A stretch of DNA of 64,000 nucleotides from QYOJ01 sp964616825 (lineage in GTDB: Bacteria > Bacteroidota > Bacteroidia > Bacteroidales > FEN-979): assembly GCA_964616825.1 (NCBI GenBank), contig CAZTSX010000013.1, positions 1 to 64,000 on the forward strand. Reading direction: 5' to 3'. Both the position numbers and the translations under genes were made by a program. This document shows, piece by piece, positions 34,301-42,362 of this stretch. Within the stretch, counting starts at the first letter, position 1; each line of letters starts with the position of its first letter. Below the pieces are notes generated by a model that saw nothing but the letters and a program-made list of their open reading frames with translations, had not been told where the DNA came from and did not search any database.

Positions 34301-35752
34301 CTTACTAAAGGTGGTTGTATGGTTTACATAAATGCTGGTGGTACTGTTGTTTGCCAGCACTACATTTGAGAAGGGGCATGGGATGGTTTGTGGAAATCCG
34401 GAAGTATAATCGATCAGACTCATCTGAACGATCTCCCCCGTAGAGGTGTTTCCCGGATCATCCTCCTCCACCTGCAGAAAATACCTGGCCTGTTGGTTCG
34501 TATTTAAATCACTGAGAACATGAGTAAGGTCTAATCCGAATTCAATCGTCTTATCCGCTTCCGAGGTCCCGCCCTGCATGTAATATGGCCCTCCCTGGTT
34601 ATTAAAGATAGGATATTCGTAAACATGATCAGGGGAAGTAGCTGTAACGTTGGTGCTCATTCCAACAGTCACTTTCAACTTGTCTCTCGATGTATGCTTC
34701 AGGGTCAGGTTCATGGTGAGTTGTGGATCACAACTCTCCTTCACATCAATCACATAGACCGTATGCTCCCAGATGCCACCATATCCGATATCGTCAGCCA
34801 GCGTCTTATACATCATGTAGCAAAATCCCTGGTCACACCAGCCGGTCCCTGAATATCCATTGGCGAACTTCAATCCGCCTATCTCCCAGTCATGCATATC
34901 GATTATCCCGTCGCCGGTAATATCAATGTTGTTGGTATATTGACCATCGTTATTGTAATCAAACCGGATGGAGTCGTTGAACCCACAAACAGTCCAGGCG
35001 TGGGAGGGGCTATTGCCCCAGTAGGTTTGCACATACTTACCCGCTTCCGGAGTTCCGGCAGGAAGAACTGTTGTTGTAGAACCAAAAAATTTGGCGTAAA
35101 AATTGGCTACCCCTCCTACAGCAGATCCCTCAAGATGATCCCAGAGCCAGTATTTTAGTGTTTGTAATCCCCCCGGATTATCTACCCGGATTGCTTTAAC
35201 TGATGTGAGTCTGTTATGCATCCCGCTGTAATACTTATCGTAACCTGAGATCCAGCGTTTCTCGCCACCGAAGTTTAACGTTCCTCCATATTCGGTCACA
35301 TTCATGGTACCGCAAGCCCTGACGATCTCCCAGGAGTCAAAGAAGCTGGCTCCTGTGTAGTTGTAACCATCGTTCAGAAAATTCCAGACAAAATGAGTTG
35401 GATACAGGTTGTCGGGTGTATTGGCCGGAACCAATCTTAACCGGTCGATCTCGTAAGTAAAATTGAAAGCGACCCCGGCCGATTGGCCACACTCAAAGCC
35501 CGATTGTGTAGTGATTGAACGAAAATAGGGTTGTGTGGAATTGTCAATGGAGAAAGGAAGCAACGGAGCTGTTGGACCTTTGTATTCATCCGGCAGTTCA
35601 AGGAGTGGAATCGATGATAAGACATACTGTTCCTGGAGTGAAATAGCTTTTGGTTCCAGTCCCTGGGCTGCAGGGGTATCCTGAGCAAAAAGAGTCATGG
35701 GTGCCAGAATGCAAATAGAAAAAACCGTTTTCAGAACCGCACTATATCTCAT
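31334..35752 (-). CDS. Giant T9SS-sorted papain-like (C1A-like) surface protein
   Basis: A 1472-residue secreted protein. After a signal peptide (cleavage near LFAQ, residue 24) lies a papain-like domain (about 60-340). Candidate catalytic residues are Q83, C88 (FECGQSAGVAF), H251 (SHAWTVCGFND) and N298 (ANGYSGTGW). The Trp that normally follows the catalytic Cys is missing. An EF-hand-like Asp-rich stretch (DYNNDGQ ... DITGDGIIDMHDW, about 265-290) interrupts the domain. The middle has putative Ig/CARDB-like beta domains. The last 85 residues or so (YPNPFSDQTVIQYRL ... GIYTLKL) are a type A T9SS sorting domain that directs export and lipid anchoring. It is probably a surface protease or adhesin. 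Confidence 0.8.
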   Translation of the reverse strand: MRYSAVLKTVFSICILAPMTLFAQDTPAAQGLEPKAISLQEQYVLSSIPLLELPDEYKGPTAPLLPFSIDNSTQPYFRSITTQSGFECGQSAGVAFNFTYEIDRLRLVPANTPDNLYPTHFVWNFLNDGYNYTGASFFDSWEIVRACGTMNVTEYGGTLNFGGEKRWISGYDKYYSGMHNRLTSVKAIRVDNPGGLQTLKYWLWDHLEGSAVGGVANFYAKFFGSTTTVLPAGTPEAGKYVQTYWGNSPSHAWTVCGFNDSIRFDYNNDGQYTNNIDITGDGIIDMHDWEIGGLKFANGYSGTGWCDQGFCYMMYKTLADDIGYGGIWEHTVYVIDVKESCDPQLTMNLTLKHTSRDKLKVTVGMSTNVTATSPDHVYEYPIFNNQGGPYYMQGGTSEADKTIEFGLDLTHVLSDLNTNQQARYFLQVEEDDPGNTSTGEIVQMSLIDYTSGFPQTIPCPFSNVVLANNSTTSIYVNHTTTFSKPFITTSSMPVATLYQPYSLQLMASGGTPPYLWDLQLDYPEILSTEVFPSVTETQLVLTNNNTGYAIQDLNFAFPFYQEVNNKLYIYADGFILFDDQPYTYPYLIDPNLLFRQTSIISPFMSDLRLYYNQGDGIWYEGDQNAATIRWQASLNNMSGTTNLNFAVKLYPNGAIEYYYGNMNYPISTEWTGGISSGDNRNYQYSQLHNGPSIATNTKEHFTACGYPVEMNFSEDGLFSGTPQYVYTNQPITFRATDNNGISTTKVLYFTSNGLMMDFIVTAGGDSLIEYGEIAMVSFSITNLGTQPITGIDTWITETDSLITLIDSTQYVGTVNGGQTLTFTDAFSFQVSSKVPDQHEFNLVFHETSNQQNFETTIYLIALAPEIIIGELALLDGDNGRLDPGETADFVVAFENKGGAKVQNLTVNLSSGDPLLSVNQGSGTIPILEPDSTQKLVFNISASGQAPFEHLYLMPTSLSGNNGFVGNDSIWLLSGEIIEDFETGNYNRFPWFHGGDAGWNIDQFEPYEGLYAIKSGWIYEDMESHVLISVNVLASGEISFWKRVSCEDDPNGTDYDYLAFFIDNEEKGRWDGNLPWEKMTYPVSKGYHTFKWIYHKDNSVISYYDCCWLDFITFPPFEGALPEVSVDPPLMIKSLEPGETGTENLQITNSGGGLLNYTIQVFDTTANKSLIPDNLTGSSIVCSESTFVPGQTFSWTFTTQNNSTDDEYIKHVRMNFPEGVTVSNATNFSGGSLGDLEYDGTTGNGVSIHWYGESTGGRGVIKPGETATSVVTGTIQEGNTFDVFIIYVIDGDSVGQELHFVAGEIRIANEGLSNSWLSLSSNSGSLLPGLTDDVNVNFDAGVLESGDYTCDLLVRDLYNNITVVPVLLHVNYPTWISEDGSDLNGYLYGYPNPFSDQTVIQYRLEESSEVTLDVYDLRGLLIKRLVDQPMSDGDCQVSWNGTDQKGIRVPVGIYTLKLTSAGRTKIAKLVLIR

Positions 35753-35779
35753 CTTTTATAAATAAAATTCTCTGCAAGT

Positions 35780-37075
35780 TTAAGGATTTTCAGTATGATA
35801 GAGGTACTTTGCATCTTTTCTGATGATATTCTCAAGGGTTGTATGGTTCTCCTTTGCCTTTTTTACCATGAATCTGAACCACTCAGGTTCATTTCGGATA
35901 CGATTCTCATAGGGATACCACACCGGGTCTGTGTGTTCCGGAAAATAGGCCTGATAAGCTTCATCCGGAAAGTTCCAGAAACCGCAGTGGAGATTGATCT
36001 CCGAAACCATCAGGAGGATGATATCAAACTCCCTGAATTTCTCCTTCAAATTGTCTTTATCCACATAGACCGGTTCTTGGTTATCGATGATATCCGGATA
36101 TAACTTGGAGTTGTAATACCAATATTCCTCATCTTTAAAAAGATTTCCGGTATAATCGTTGATCAGGTTGATATAATAACTATCAGCCACTACCAATACA
36201 GACAGGTTCCGGGTGAAATTGGTTGTGTCAAATTCGATTTTCGGGTAAGCCATCGTTACCTCTGGCAACGGGAAAATGAGATTCAGCATGTCGCCGATAT
36301 CTTTGTCTGTCCATATCAATGAATCGGAGACTCGAATCCCAGCTATACGGATCTCAGGCAAGGGTGTCTGACATACCCATTCAATGTGTTGTTTCAGTGT
36401 ATCCAACACCAGGCTTGCGCCATAGATACTCCAATGCATGCCATATTTCGGGAACAATGGAAACCTGCTGGTATCTTTCATCAGCAAAAAGTACTCATTC
36501 AGGTTCATCATCGGGATATCCAGCTCTTTGGTCCGTTTGGTAATGTAATCGTAATTCGAGATGCTCCTTTTCTCCGGATGATAGATTTCAGGAATATACT
36601 CAGGGTGAAAACTGGCTTTTCCGGGTTCGAATATCAGGAGAAACTCGATTCCCTCTTCCTGAAATTGCTGTTGAACATCTTTCAGCTTCTTCAGTTTGTA
36701 ATCGATCGTCTCTTTCCCGATAAAGAACTCACCTGTATATTCCCTGATGTAATCTTCTTCAAAGAGGTATCCTTCCTCACCCTGTATGAAACCTTTTGCA
36801 TGAGTGACTCCGAATAAACGGTAATCATATTCGTTATGAATGCGGAAAAACGTATTTCGCAGTCCTACATGATCCTCAATCTGATTTGAAATATTCTCCT
36901 GAAATTCACCGCTGAACAACCTGTCACATGTAAAAAATTCTAATTCGGGTTCGGGTTGAAGCCTGAAATAGCCATTTAACTTCTTTTGATTCACAAGTGA
37001 GAACTCCTTCTGAAACAATGGGAGGGAGAGCATACAAAGAATCAAAATCACGAAGGTGCCTTTAAGGATTTTCAC
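35780..37075 (-). CDS. AlgJ/AlgX-like SGNH-type acetyltransferase partner (copy 1)
   Basis: A 431-residue protein with an N-terminal membrane anchor or signal segment and an AlgJ-like extracytoplasmic domain. Family features: DHVGLRNTFFRIHNEYDY, GYLFEEDYIREYTG, IEFLLIFEPGKASFHPEYIP and the SGNH-type residues H214 (KYGMHWSIYG) and S299 (VVADSYY). Characterised AlgJ/AlgX proteins have D-x-H-W; here Gly replaces that Asp. They accept acyl groups moved across the membrane by an MBOAT protein and O-acetylate a polysaccharide. The MBOAT gene at 39069-40538 is the likely partner. It is the first gene of an operon running to the LtaS-like gene. Confidence 0.78.
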   Translation of the reverse strand: MKILKGTFVILILCMLSLPLFQKEFSLVNQKKLNGYFRLQPEPELEFFTCDRLFSGEFQENISNQIEDHVGLRNTFFRIHNEYDYRLFGVTHAKGFIQGEEGYLFEEDYIREYTGEFFIGKETIDYKLKKLKDVQQQFQEEGIEFLLIFEPGKASFHPEYIPEIYHPEKRSISNYDYITKRTKELDIPMMNLNEYFLLMKDTSRFPLFPKYGMHWSIYGASLVLDTLKQHIEWVCQTPLPEIRIAGIRVSDSLIWTDKDIGDMLNLIFPLPEVTMAYPKIEFDTTNFTRNLSVLVVADSYYINLINDYTGNLFKDEEYWYYNSKLYPDIIDNQEPVYVDKDNLKEKFREFDIILLMVSEINLHCGFWNFPDEAYQAYFPEHTDPVWYPYENRIRNEPEWFRFMVKKAKENHTTLENIIRKDAKYLYHTENP

Positions 37076-37092
37076 GGGCCTGTTTTTCCTAA

Positions 37093-37128
37093 CAAAACTA
37101 ATGATTTTCCATGAATTACTTACTTTTG
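37093..37128. promoter_or_regulatory. Divergent -7 boxes between the two AlgJ-like genes
   Basis: On the minus strand TAGTTTTG (37093-37100) lies 17 bases before the copy 1 start. On the + strand TACTTTTG (37121-37128) lies just ahead of the copy 2 ATG at 37133. Both match TAnnTTTG. The + box is so close that transcription would begin at or after that ATG, which favours the in-frame GTG at 37154 as the true start. No TTG -33 elements were found. Confidence 0.4.
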
Positions 37129-37132
37129 TGAC

Positions 37133-38275
37133 ATGTGTAAGACGTTCCGGTCAGTGAAAGGGATACTATTATTTATTGTACTGGTTTTCTTATTGGCTTC
37201 GTTCAGTCAGCAACAAATTTTTCACATCCCGGAAACGAAGTTGGCGGGCGTATCGGAACCCAAACCCGACACACTCTCATGGAAAACCTGGACCGGCGGA
37301 GATTATCAGTCTTCCATGGAAAACTACCTCGATTTCCATGCAGGCTTCAGGAATTCCCTTGTAAGGTTACATAACCAAATCGACTATACGATTTTCCATC
37401 TCTCATCAAATCCAACCTTAACACTTGGGATAGACAATTTCCTTTTCGGCGATATCTATCTCGAAGCCTATACAGGGAAAGATTACATCGGGAAAATCAT
37501 GATTGCGAAGAAAATCATGATGCTGAACCGGATTAACCAGATTTTGCAAAAAAAAGGGATCGACCTGATCCTGGTCTTTCCCCCGAATAAGGCACGGTTT
37601 TACCCGGAGTACATTCCCGGGCATGAACTAAGGCAATTTAACGGGAACTCAAACTATGAAGAATTCATAAGGCAATTGGAAGCGTTCCCGTCTATCTCTG
37701 TGATAGACTTTAACCGTTATTTTCTTCTGATGAAAGATACGGTTACCTATCCACTCATTCCCAAACATGGGATTCACTGGACCAATCATGCCTGTCAGAC
37801 TATCATCCCCGACACCCTGATTCGATTGATTTGCAGGAAACGGAATTTGACTCCCCCTGATTATATCCCCACCGGTATAGTTTATCCGGATTCGCTTTTG
37901 ATTCCCGATTACGACCTTTATGAATTATTAAATCTCTTTTACACACAATCGGGTGAACGGATTCCCTATCCTGTGTTTAAGGAGGAAAGGGATTCGGTCG
38001 TATTGCCGGTCAGGGTTCTCACGATCGGCGATAGTTTTTTCTGGAACCTCTATGCTCACTACCCCTGGAAATCGCTTTTCAGAGTCAATGATTTCTGGTT
38101 TTATGGCAACCAAAGGTATCCGAAACACAAATACAGGGAGCTGTCTGAAACGTCTGTGGAGGAGATCAGGCAGGAATTTCTGGATCATGATGTAGTGATC
38201 CTGATGATCGCTGAGATCAACCTGGATAACCTGATGCACTTTCCAGAAAATGCCATTCTATGGTTTGACCTTTAA
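37133..38275 (+). CDS. AlgJ/AlgX-like SGNH-type acetyltransferase partner (copy 2)
   Basis: A 380-residue paralogue of the divergent neighbour, sharing DFHAGFRNSLVRLHNQIDY, the LFGDIYLEAYTGKDYIGK segment, DLILVFPPNKARFYPEYIPG, H215 (KHGIHWTNHAC) and S301 (TIGDSFFWNL). As in copy 1, Gly213 stands where the catalytic Asp of AlgJ/AlgX is expected. A GTG at codon 8 (37154) gives a cleaner membrane segment (MKGILLFIVLVFLLASF) and fits the promoter position. It is the only + strand gene in the glycan region, and its 3' end overlaps the FkbM gene by 4 bases. Two AlgJ copies with one MBOAT suggest two acylation sites or a heteromeric partner. Confidence 0.78.
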   Translation: MCKTFRSVKGILLFIVLVFLLASFSQQQIFHIPETKLAGVSEPKPDTLSWKTWTGGDYQSSMENYLDFHAGFRNSLVRLHNQIDYTIFHLSSNPTLTLGIDNFLFGDIYLEAYTGKDYIGKIMIAKKIMMLNRINQILQKKGIDLILVFPPNKARFYPEYIPGHELRQFNGNSNYEEFIRQLEAFPSISVIDFNRYFLLMKDTVTYPLIPKHGIHWTNHACQTIIPDTLIRLICRKRNLTPPDYIPTGIVYPDSLLIPDYDLYELLNLFYTQSGERIPYPVFKEERDSVVLPVRVLTIGDSFFWNLYAHYPWKSLFRVNDFWFYGNQRYPKHKYRELSETSVEEIRQEFLDHDVVILMIAEINLDNLMHFPENAILWFDL

Positions 38276-39042
38276 GATATAGATAGCTCATCGAACTTTT
38301 CCTCTGTTATACAATAGGTGTTTAACTTCCCTTTCCCTTTAGTAAATTTGTTGTTACTGAAAAAAAAGAACTGATAATCAAATTGTTCAAGAAATTCAAT
38401 AACCTCTGGGCTTATGGATTCAATGAGCAATATGGGTTTATGGGTATAAAGGGTATGAGAGCCTCCTTGTAAGGCATCTAATTCATACCCCTGGATATCA
38501 ATTTTTATAAAATAGGGATTCAATTGGAATTCATCAAGTTTACGTATCTGACAATTTAATTTCTTAATAGACAATGTTTGTTCGTTGAACCTCCAAAGCC
38601 TGGATCGCAACCAGCTTTCAGCAGAATCGTATTTGAATGAAGATAGACCATCAAACATCCACTTTCTGTAAAAAGGAATATAAAGATCAAGTTTTTGGTT
38701 TTCAGATCCTAGTCCACAATTATAGACTACTACGTTCCGGTTTTGTCTGAAATAGCTTTTAAGTTTACTAAATACAAGAGGATTGGGTTCGAATCCGATA
38801 ATCCCGTTTTCCAGGTTTGATACTACTAGCATGGATAATATAGCTTCCCCGCGATTAGAACCAATATCGATGAATACCTGATCAGAATCAGGTTTAAACA
38901 TGTTAAGTGCATGGAAGTCACTTTCGTGAGGTCGTTTGGTAAGCTTCATGATAGCAAGCTTGAAAGAAAACCTGATGTCATGCAAATAAGGAAATAGTGT
39001 TTGAATTGATCTAAGGATTTTTTTCATGTTTGAATCATTCAT
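38272..39042 (-). CDS. FkbM-family methyltransferase
   Basis: A 256-residue SAM-dependent methyltransferase. The SAM-binding Rossmann core has VFIDIGSNRGEAILSML, IIGFEPNPLVFSKLKSYF and VVVYNCGLGSENQKLDLYIP. The later FIKIDIQGYELDALQGG segment is the FkbM signature. Family members O-methylate sugars, lipids or antibiotics; here, in a glycan cluster, methyl capping of a polysaccharide is plausible but not shown. It follows the MBOAT gene by 26 bases on the same strand. Its end overlaps the convergent AlgJ copy 2. Confidence 0.88.
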   Translation of the reverse strand: MNDSNMKKILRSIQTLFPYLHDIRFSFKLAIMKLTKRPHESDFHALNMFKPDSDQVFIDIGSNRGEAILSMLVVSNLENGIIGFEPNPLVFSKLKSYFRQNRNVVVYNCGLGSENQKLDLYIPFYRKWMFDGLSSFKYDSAESWLRSRLWRFNEQTLSIKKLNCQIRKLDEFQLNPYFIKIDIQGYELDALQGGSHTLYTHKPILLIESISPEVIEFLEQFDYQFFFFSNNKFTKGKGKLNTYCITEEKFDELSIS

Positions 39043-39068
39043 TCTTGCTAACCAGGGCTTCTGACTTA

Positions 39069-40538
39069 TCAGAAACGGAAATAGATAAACGGACTGAATC
39101 CGGATGATGTGATGGTCGCTTCGCTCAGGATGAACAGGAGGATGGCAACAACAGTAAACAAAATAACTGTCAGGCTTTTCGGTGCCGTAAACAGTTTCTC
39201 ACTCCAATCTTCAATTCGTTTCCAGCCACCCCAGAAAGAGAAAAAGATAGCGACACACAGAATCGTCCAGAATTTGGAATTCAACCAGACATCATTGGGC
39301 ATCTCAACAAACAGGAACATCCTGCGAACGTAGAACCAGGCAAAATCAAGACTTTCCGAACGGAAGATCACCCAGCCAATGACCAATACCACGAAGGTGA
39401 TCAGGATAGCTGGAATCCGGCCCGCTTTTTTCATCCATTTTGTAAAGAAGAGTCGGTCGATGATGAGGAAGAAGGCCATATAGCCTCCCCAGAAGATAAA
39501 TGTCCAGGCTGCTCCGTGCCAGAACCCGCAGATCAGGAAGGTGATCGCGGCCGCATACATGTATAGTAGTTTATCCGTTCGGATTCCCATATAATGCTCT
39601 TTCTTCCACTTCCGGGATGTGGAGTAGGCGATTGGAAGAAAGAGGTAGTCGCGCAGCCAGGTGGAGAGGGTGATATGCCAGCGTCTCCAGAATTCGGTGA
39701 TGCTGGTGGAGATATAGGGAAAATTGAAGTTTTCGGGCAGGCGAAACCCGGCCATTTTTGCCAGGCCGATTGCCATATCTGTATATCCCGAGAAGTCGAA
39801 ATAGATCTGGAAGGTGTAAGCAATGGCACCGATCCATGCCAGGCCGGAGGAGAGTTCCAGCGAGTTGAGGGCGAAAATCTCGTTGACCGTCACCCCCAGT
39901 ATATCGGCTATCAGCACTTTCTTTGCCAGCCCGATGACAAATCGGTAAAATCCGATGAGTCGTTCGTTGGAATTCTCCTGGGCTTTCCGGTTACGGATCT
40001 GATCGTAGATCTGGCCGATCCTGACAATCGGACCCGAAAGGAGCTGAGGGAACATGAAGATGTAGAGGGCATAATCCTGTAACCGGGTTACGGCCGCATG
40101 GCGCTGCTTGTAAACATCAAAGGTATACGACAATTTCTGGAAAGTAATGAAGGAGATCCCGATAGGCAGAGCGATTTGCGTCCATGCGGCCGGTTCACTG
40201 CCAAACCAGCTCAGAATATCGTTGAACTGGTCGACAAAGAAGTTCATGTATTTGAAATAAATCAGCAAACCCAGGTTCATCAGTATACTTAGCCAGAAAA
40301 GAAGTTTTCGTTTTCCGCCTTCACTTCGACTCACCTCTTTGAGCAGAAAGAAATCGACCAGGATGGAACCGGCCACCACAAAAACAAAAACCGGAGCTCC
40401 CCAGGCATAATAAAAGATGCTGACCAGCAGCAGGAAGGTATTCTTAGGCCACGTTCGCGGAATCAGCGCCAGCAGAAAGTAAATGATCAGAAATGCCGGC
40501 AGAAAATACAATAGAAAAAGGCTGGTACTGAATATCAT
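39069..40538 (-). CDS. MBOAT-family O-acyltransferase (AlgI/DltB/PatA-like)
   Basis: A 489-residue polytopic membrane protein with about 11 hydrophobic helices. Family motifs: the long cytoplasmic region NFPYISTSITEFWRRWHIT, LSTWLRDYLFLPIAYS, and the catalytic His in FLICGFWHGAAWTFIFWGG. It transfers an acyl group from a cytoplasmic donor, likely acetyl-CoA, across the inner membrane to an acceptor protein. The AlgJ-like proteins encoded alongside are the expected acceptors. The length and motifs agree with AlgI. It is the fifth gene of the minus-strand run that begins with the GT2 gene. Confidence 0.93.
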   Translation of the reverse strand: MIFSTSLFLLYFLPAFLIIYFLLALIPRTWPKNTFLLLVSIFYYAWGAPVFVFVVAGSILVDFFLLKEVSRSEGGKRKLLFWLSILMNLGLLIYFKYMNFFVDQFNDILSWFGSEPAAWTQIALPIGISFITFQKLSYTFDVYKQRHAAVTRLQDYALYIFMFPQLLSGPIVRIGQIYDQIRNRKAQENSNERLIGFYRFVIGLAKKVLIADILGVTVNEIFALNSLELSSGLAWIGAIAYTFQIYFDFSGYTDMAIGLAKMAGFRLPENFNFPYISTSITEFWRRWHITLSTWLRDYLFLPIAYSTSRKWKKEHYMGIRTDKLLYMYAAAITFLICGFWHGAAWTFIFWGGYMAFFLIIDRLFFTKWMKKAGRIPAILITFVVLVIGWVIFRSESLDFAWFYVRRMFLFVEMPNDVWLNSKFWTILCVAIFFSFWGGWKRIEDWSEKLFTAPKSLTVILFTVVAILLFILSEATITSSGFSPFIYFRF

Positions 40539-40655
40539 AGATAATACCTATTTCGGACACAATAATACTAATATTGTTGTTATTATTCGAGTAATTCTTT
40601 GTTTGTAATTATTATGGCCTCTTTTTAAAAAGGAATCCTATTTATCTTTTGTGGG
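40539..40655. other. AT-rich spacer with hairpins before the MBOAT gene
   Basis: A 117-base spacer. It contains an inverted AT-rich repeat (AATAATA near 40561, TATTATT near 40581) and the 12-base palindrome CTTTTTAAAAAG (40621-40632). It separates the three GT-C genes from the MBOAT-FkbM pair and could hold a promoter or a weak terminator. I could not identify a convincing TAnnTTTG box. Confidence 0.3.
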
Positions 40656-42362
40656 TTACTTTACAAAAAATGTGACTCTGGTAGTATCCAGGAAGAACTG
40701 GCTCCTGTTTCTGTTCCAGCAATAGACCTTGATAGTGCATTCAGATAAATCCCATGTCGGAATTTCAAATTCGGCTTTCACATTGTACCATTCTGATTTC
40801 CTGACCGCTACGGAATCCAATCCGGCACTCTGGTATATTACCGGTACATAATCTCTTTCAACAGAGCAAACAATACGAGCCCCCAGTAAGCTGTCTCCCG
40901 GATTCTTCACCCGTGATTCAACAACTATTCTAGTTGGCTTTGCCAGTTTAAAGTCCTCTATCAACCAAGATCCGGAAGCGCTAAATTCGTTGGATGGCTC
41001 AACAATAACAGGATCGATATCCATTTGATGCAGTTGGTATCCTCCAGGGATCAATCCTGCACGGGCTAAATTAATCTTATAACTGGTAAAATCCCAGGCA
41101 CTTCCACGATAGCACCCTGGATACGATAAAATTGACGTGAAAGTATAGACGCCAAATAACACCATCATAACCAAAAGTCCGGCTTTATATGCCCATTGTT
41201 TTTTACTAAAAACCGCCCGGATAAGGTAACCAAGAGGGATGAGCAACAGAACGTAAAACTCGATGAAGGCACGGTGTCCATATGAACATCCAAAATACCA
41301 GGTATCCCATGAGGCAAATATATAGCTCACGATGAAAAACAGGATCAGAATAAGTATTCCGTTTGGAATTCGCTTCCAGATCATATAGAAAATTCCAATC
41401 ACCATCAGGAAAACAACTGGGCTGTATAGAAAAACTCCGTTTATTGGGGCGAACCAAACCTCCAGTAGATAGGGGTGCAACCATTGATTAAATCCTTCAT
41501 GGCCATAAGAGTAAAAGAAATATGATCCCCAGGCATACTTCCAGTAAAGCATTTGAGGCAGGAAGACCAGGAAGAGGATCACGAGGAAGGAGAAGATATG
41601 TCTTGGTTTGAGAAATAATCGGATCCGGTCTACGATCTCTTTCCCAAAACGAATATCCCAGAAAAAGAACAGGAGAAAAAGGATTACATTACTAGGTCTG
41701 ACTAACATAACCAATGAGAAGGCAAATGATAATAAGAGAAACCGGCCGAAATACTGTTTCTGCAGAAACCGTTTCAGGGCAAAAAGGAAGAGAGCAAAAA
41801 GAAAAAAGGAGTAGACATGCGACATCAGGCTATCAACGATTGTATAATAGAACAAATTGGTCCCGAAATAGACTACGAGAATAAGAATATACTGGATGGC
41901 AGGCTTGAAATAGAGGGCAAGTACGCGTCTCAATAGCATGAGCCCGAATATCAGGTATATCACAGCGGCTATATTCACCATCTTATGATACCAGGGAGAA
42001 AATCCTCCTTCCTCCGGGATATCGAATGCCAAAGACAGGAAGTGAGTGGCGAGAAAGAAGGGGGAGACCAGGAGAGAGACTCCGTAGGTATATTTAATAA
42101 AAACCTTTCCATGGTCGGTATTCGGTACAAATCCAAAGCCTGTCTTCTCGGCTATGCCGTCGGGAAAGAGATCTGGATCAAACCGGAAGAAAAGGGAAGC
42201 AGGGAGGTAGCAATAATACCCCGCCTTGTCAGCATAGATCTCGCTCCTATGATTAAAATATCCTTTCCCCTGATGGTAGTTGAAAGAGAGAATAATCGTC
42301 AGGATAAAGAGCACGAAAAAAAAGATCCGATTGAACCGCATGTTAAACAAAATATCATTCAT
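40656..42362 (-). CDS. GT-C-like membrane protein with CBM-like C-terminus (copy 3 of tandem array)
   Basis: A 568-residue protein with about 10-12 hydrophobic helices (up to about residue 420) and an extracytoplasmic C-terminus. D45 in ADKAGYYCYLPA fits the catalytic Asp position in the first loop of GT-C glycosyltransferases, which use polyprenyl-phosphate sugars. The conserved WYFGCSYGHRAFIEFYVLLL segment is shared with the next gene. The C-terminal 110 residues or so resemble the shared CBM-like domain (W-Y-N-V-K ... VYCWN 546-550, LD 558-559). It overlaps the upstream copy by 8 bases, but an internal ATG at codon 8 would avoid this. It probably modifies a surface polymer; the sugar is unknown. 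Confidence 0.75.
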   Translation of the reverse strand: MNDILFNMRFNRIFFFVLFILTIILSFNYHQGKGYFNHRSEIYADKAGYYCYLPASLFFRFDPDLFPDGIAEKTGFGFVPNTDHGKVFIKYTYGVSLLVSPFFLATHFLSLAFDIPEEGGFSPWYHKMVNIAAVIYLIFGLMLLRRVLALYFKPAIQYILILVVYFGTNLFYYTIVDSLMSHVYSFFLFALFLFALKRFLQKQYFGRFLLLSFAFSLVMLVRPSNVILFLLFFFWDIRFGKEIVDRIRLFLKPRHIFSFLVILFLVFLPQMLYWKYAWGSYFFYSYGHEGFNQWLHPYLLEVWFAPINGVFLYSPVVFLMVIGIFYMIWKRIPNGILILILFFIVSYIFASWDTWYFGCSYGHRAFIEFYVLLLIPLGYLIRAVFSKKQWAYKAGLLVMMVLFGVYTFTSILSYPGCYRGSAWDFTSYKINLARAGLIPGGYQLHQMDIDPVIVEPSNEFSASGSWLIEDFKLAKPTRIVVESRVKNPGDSLLGARIVCSVERDYVPVIYQSAGLDSVAVRKSEWYNVKAEFEIPTWDLSECTIKVYCWNRNRSQFFLDTTRVTFFVK

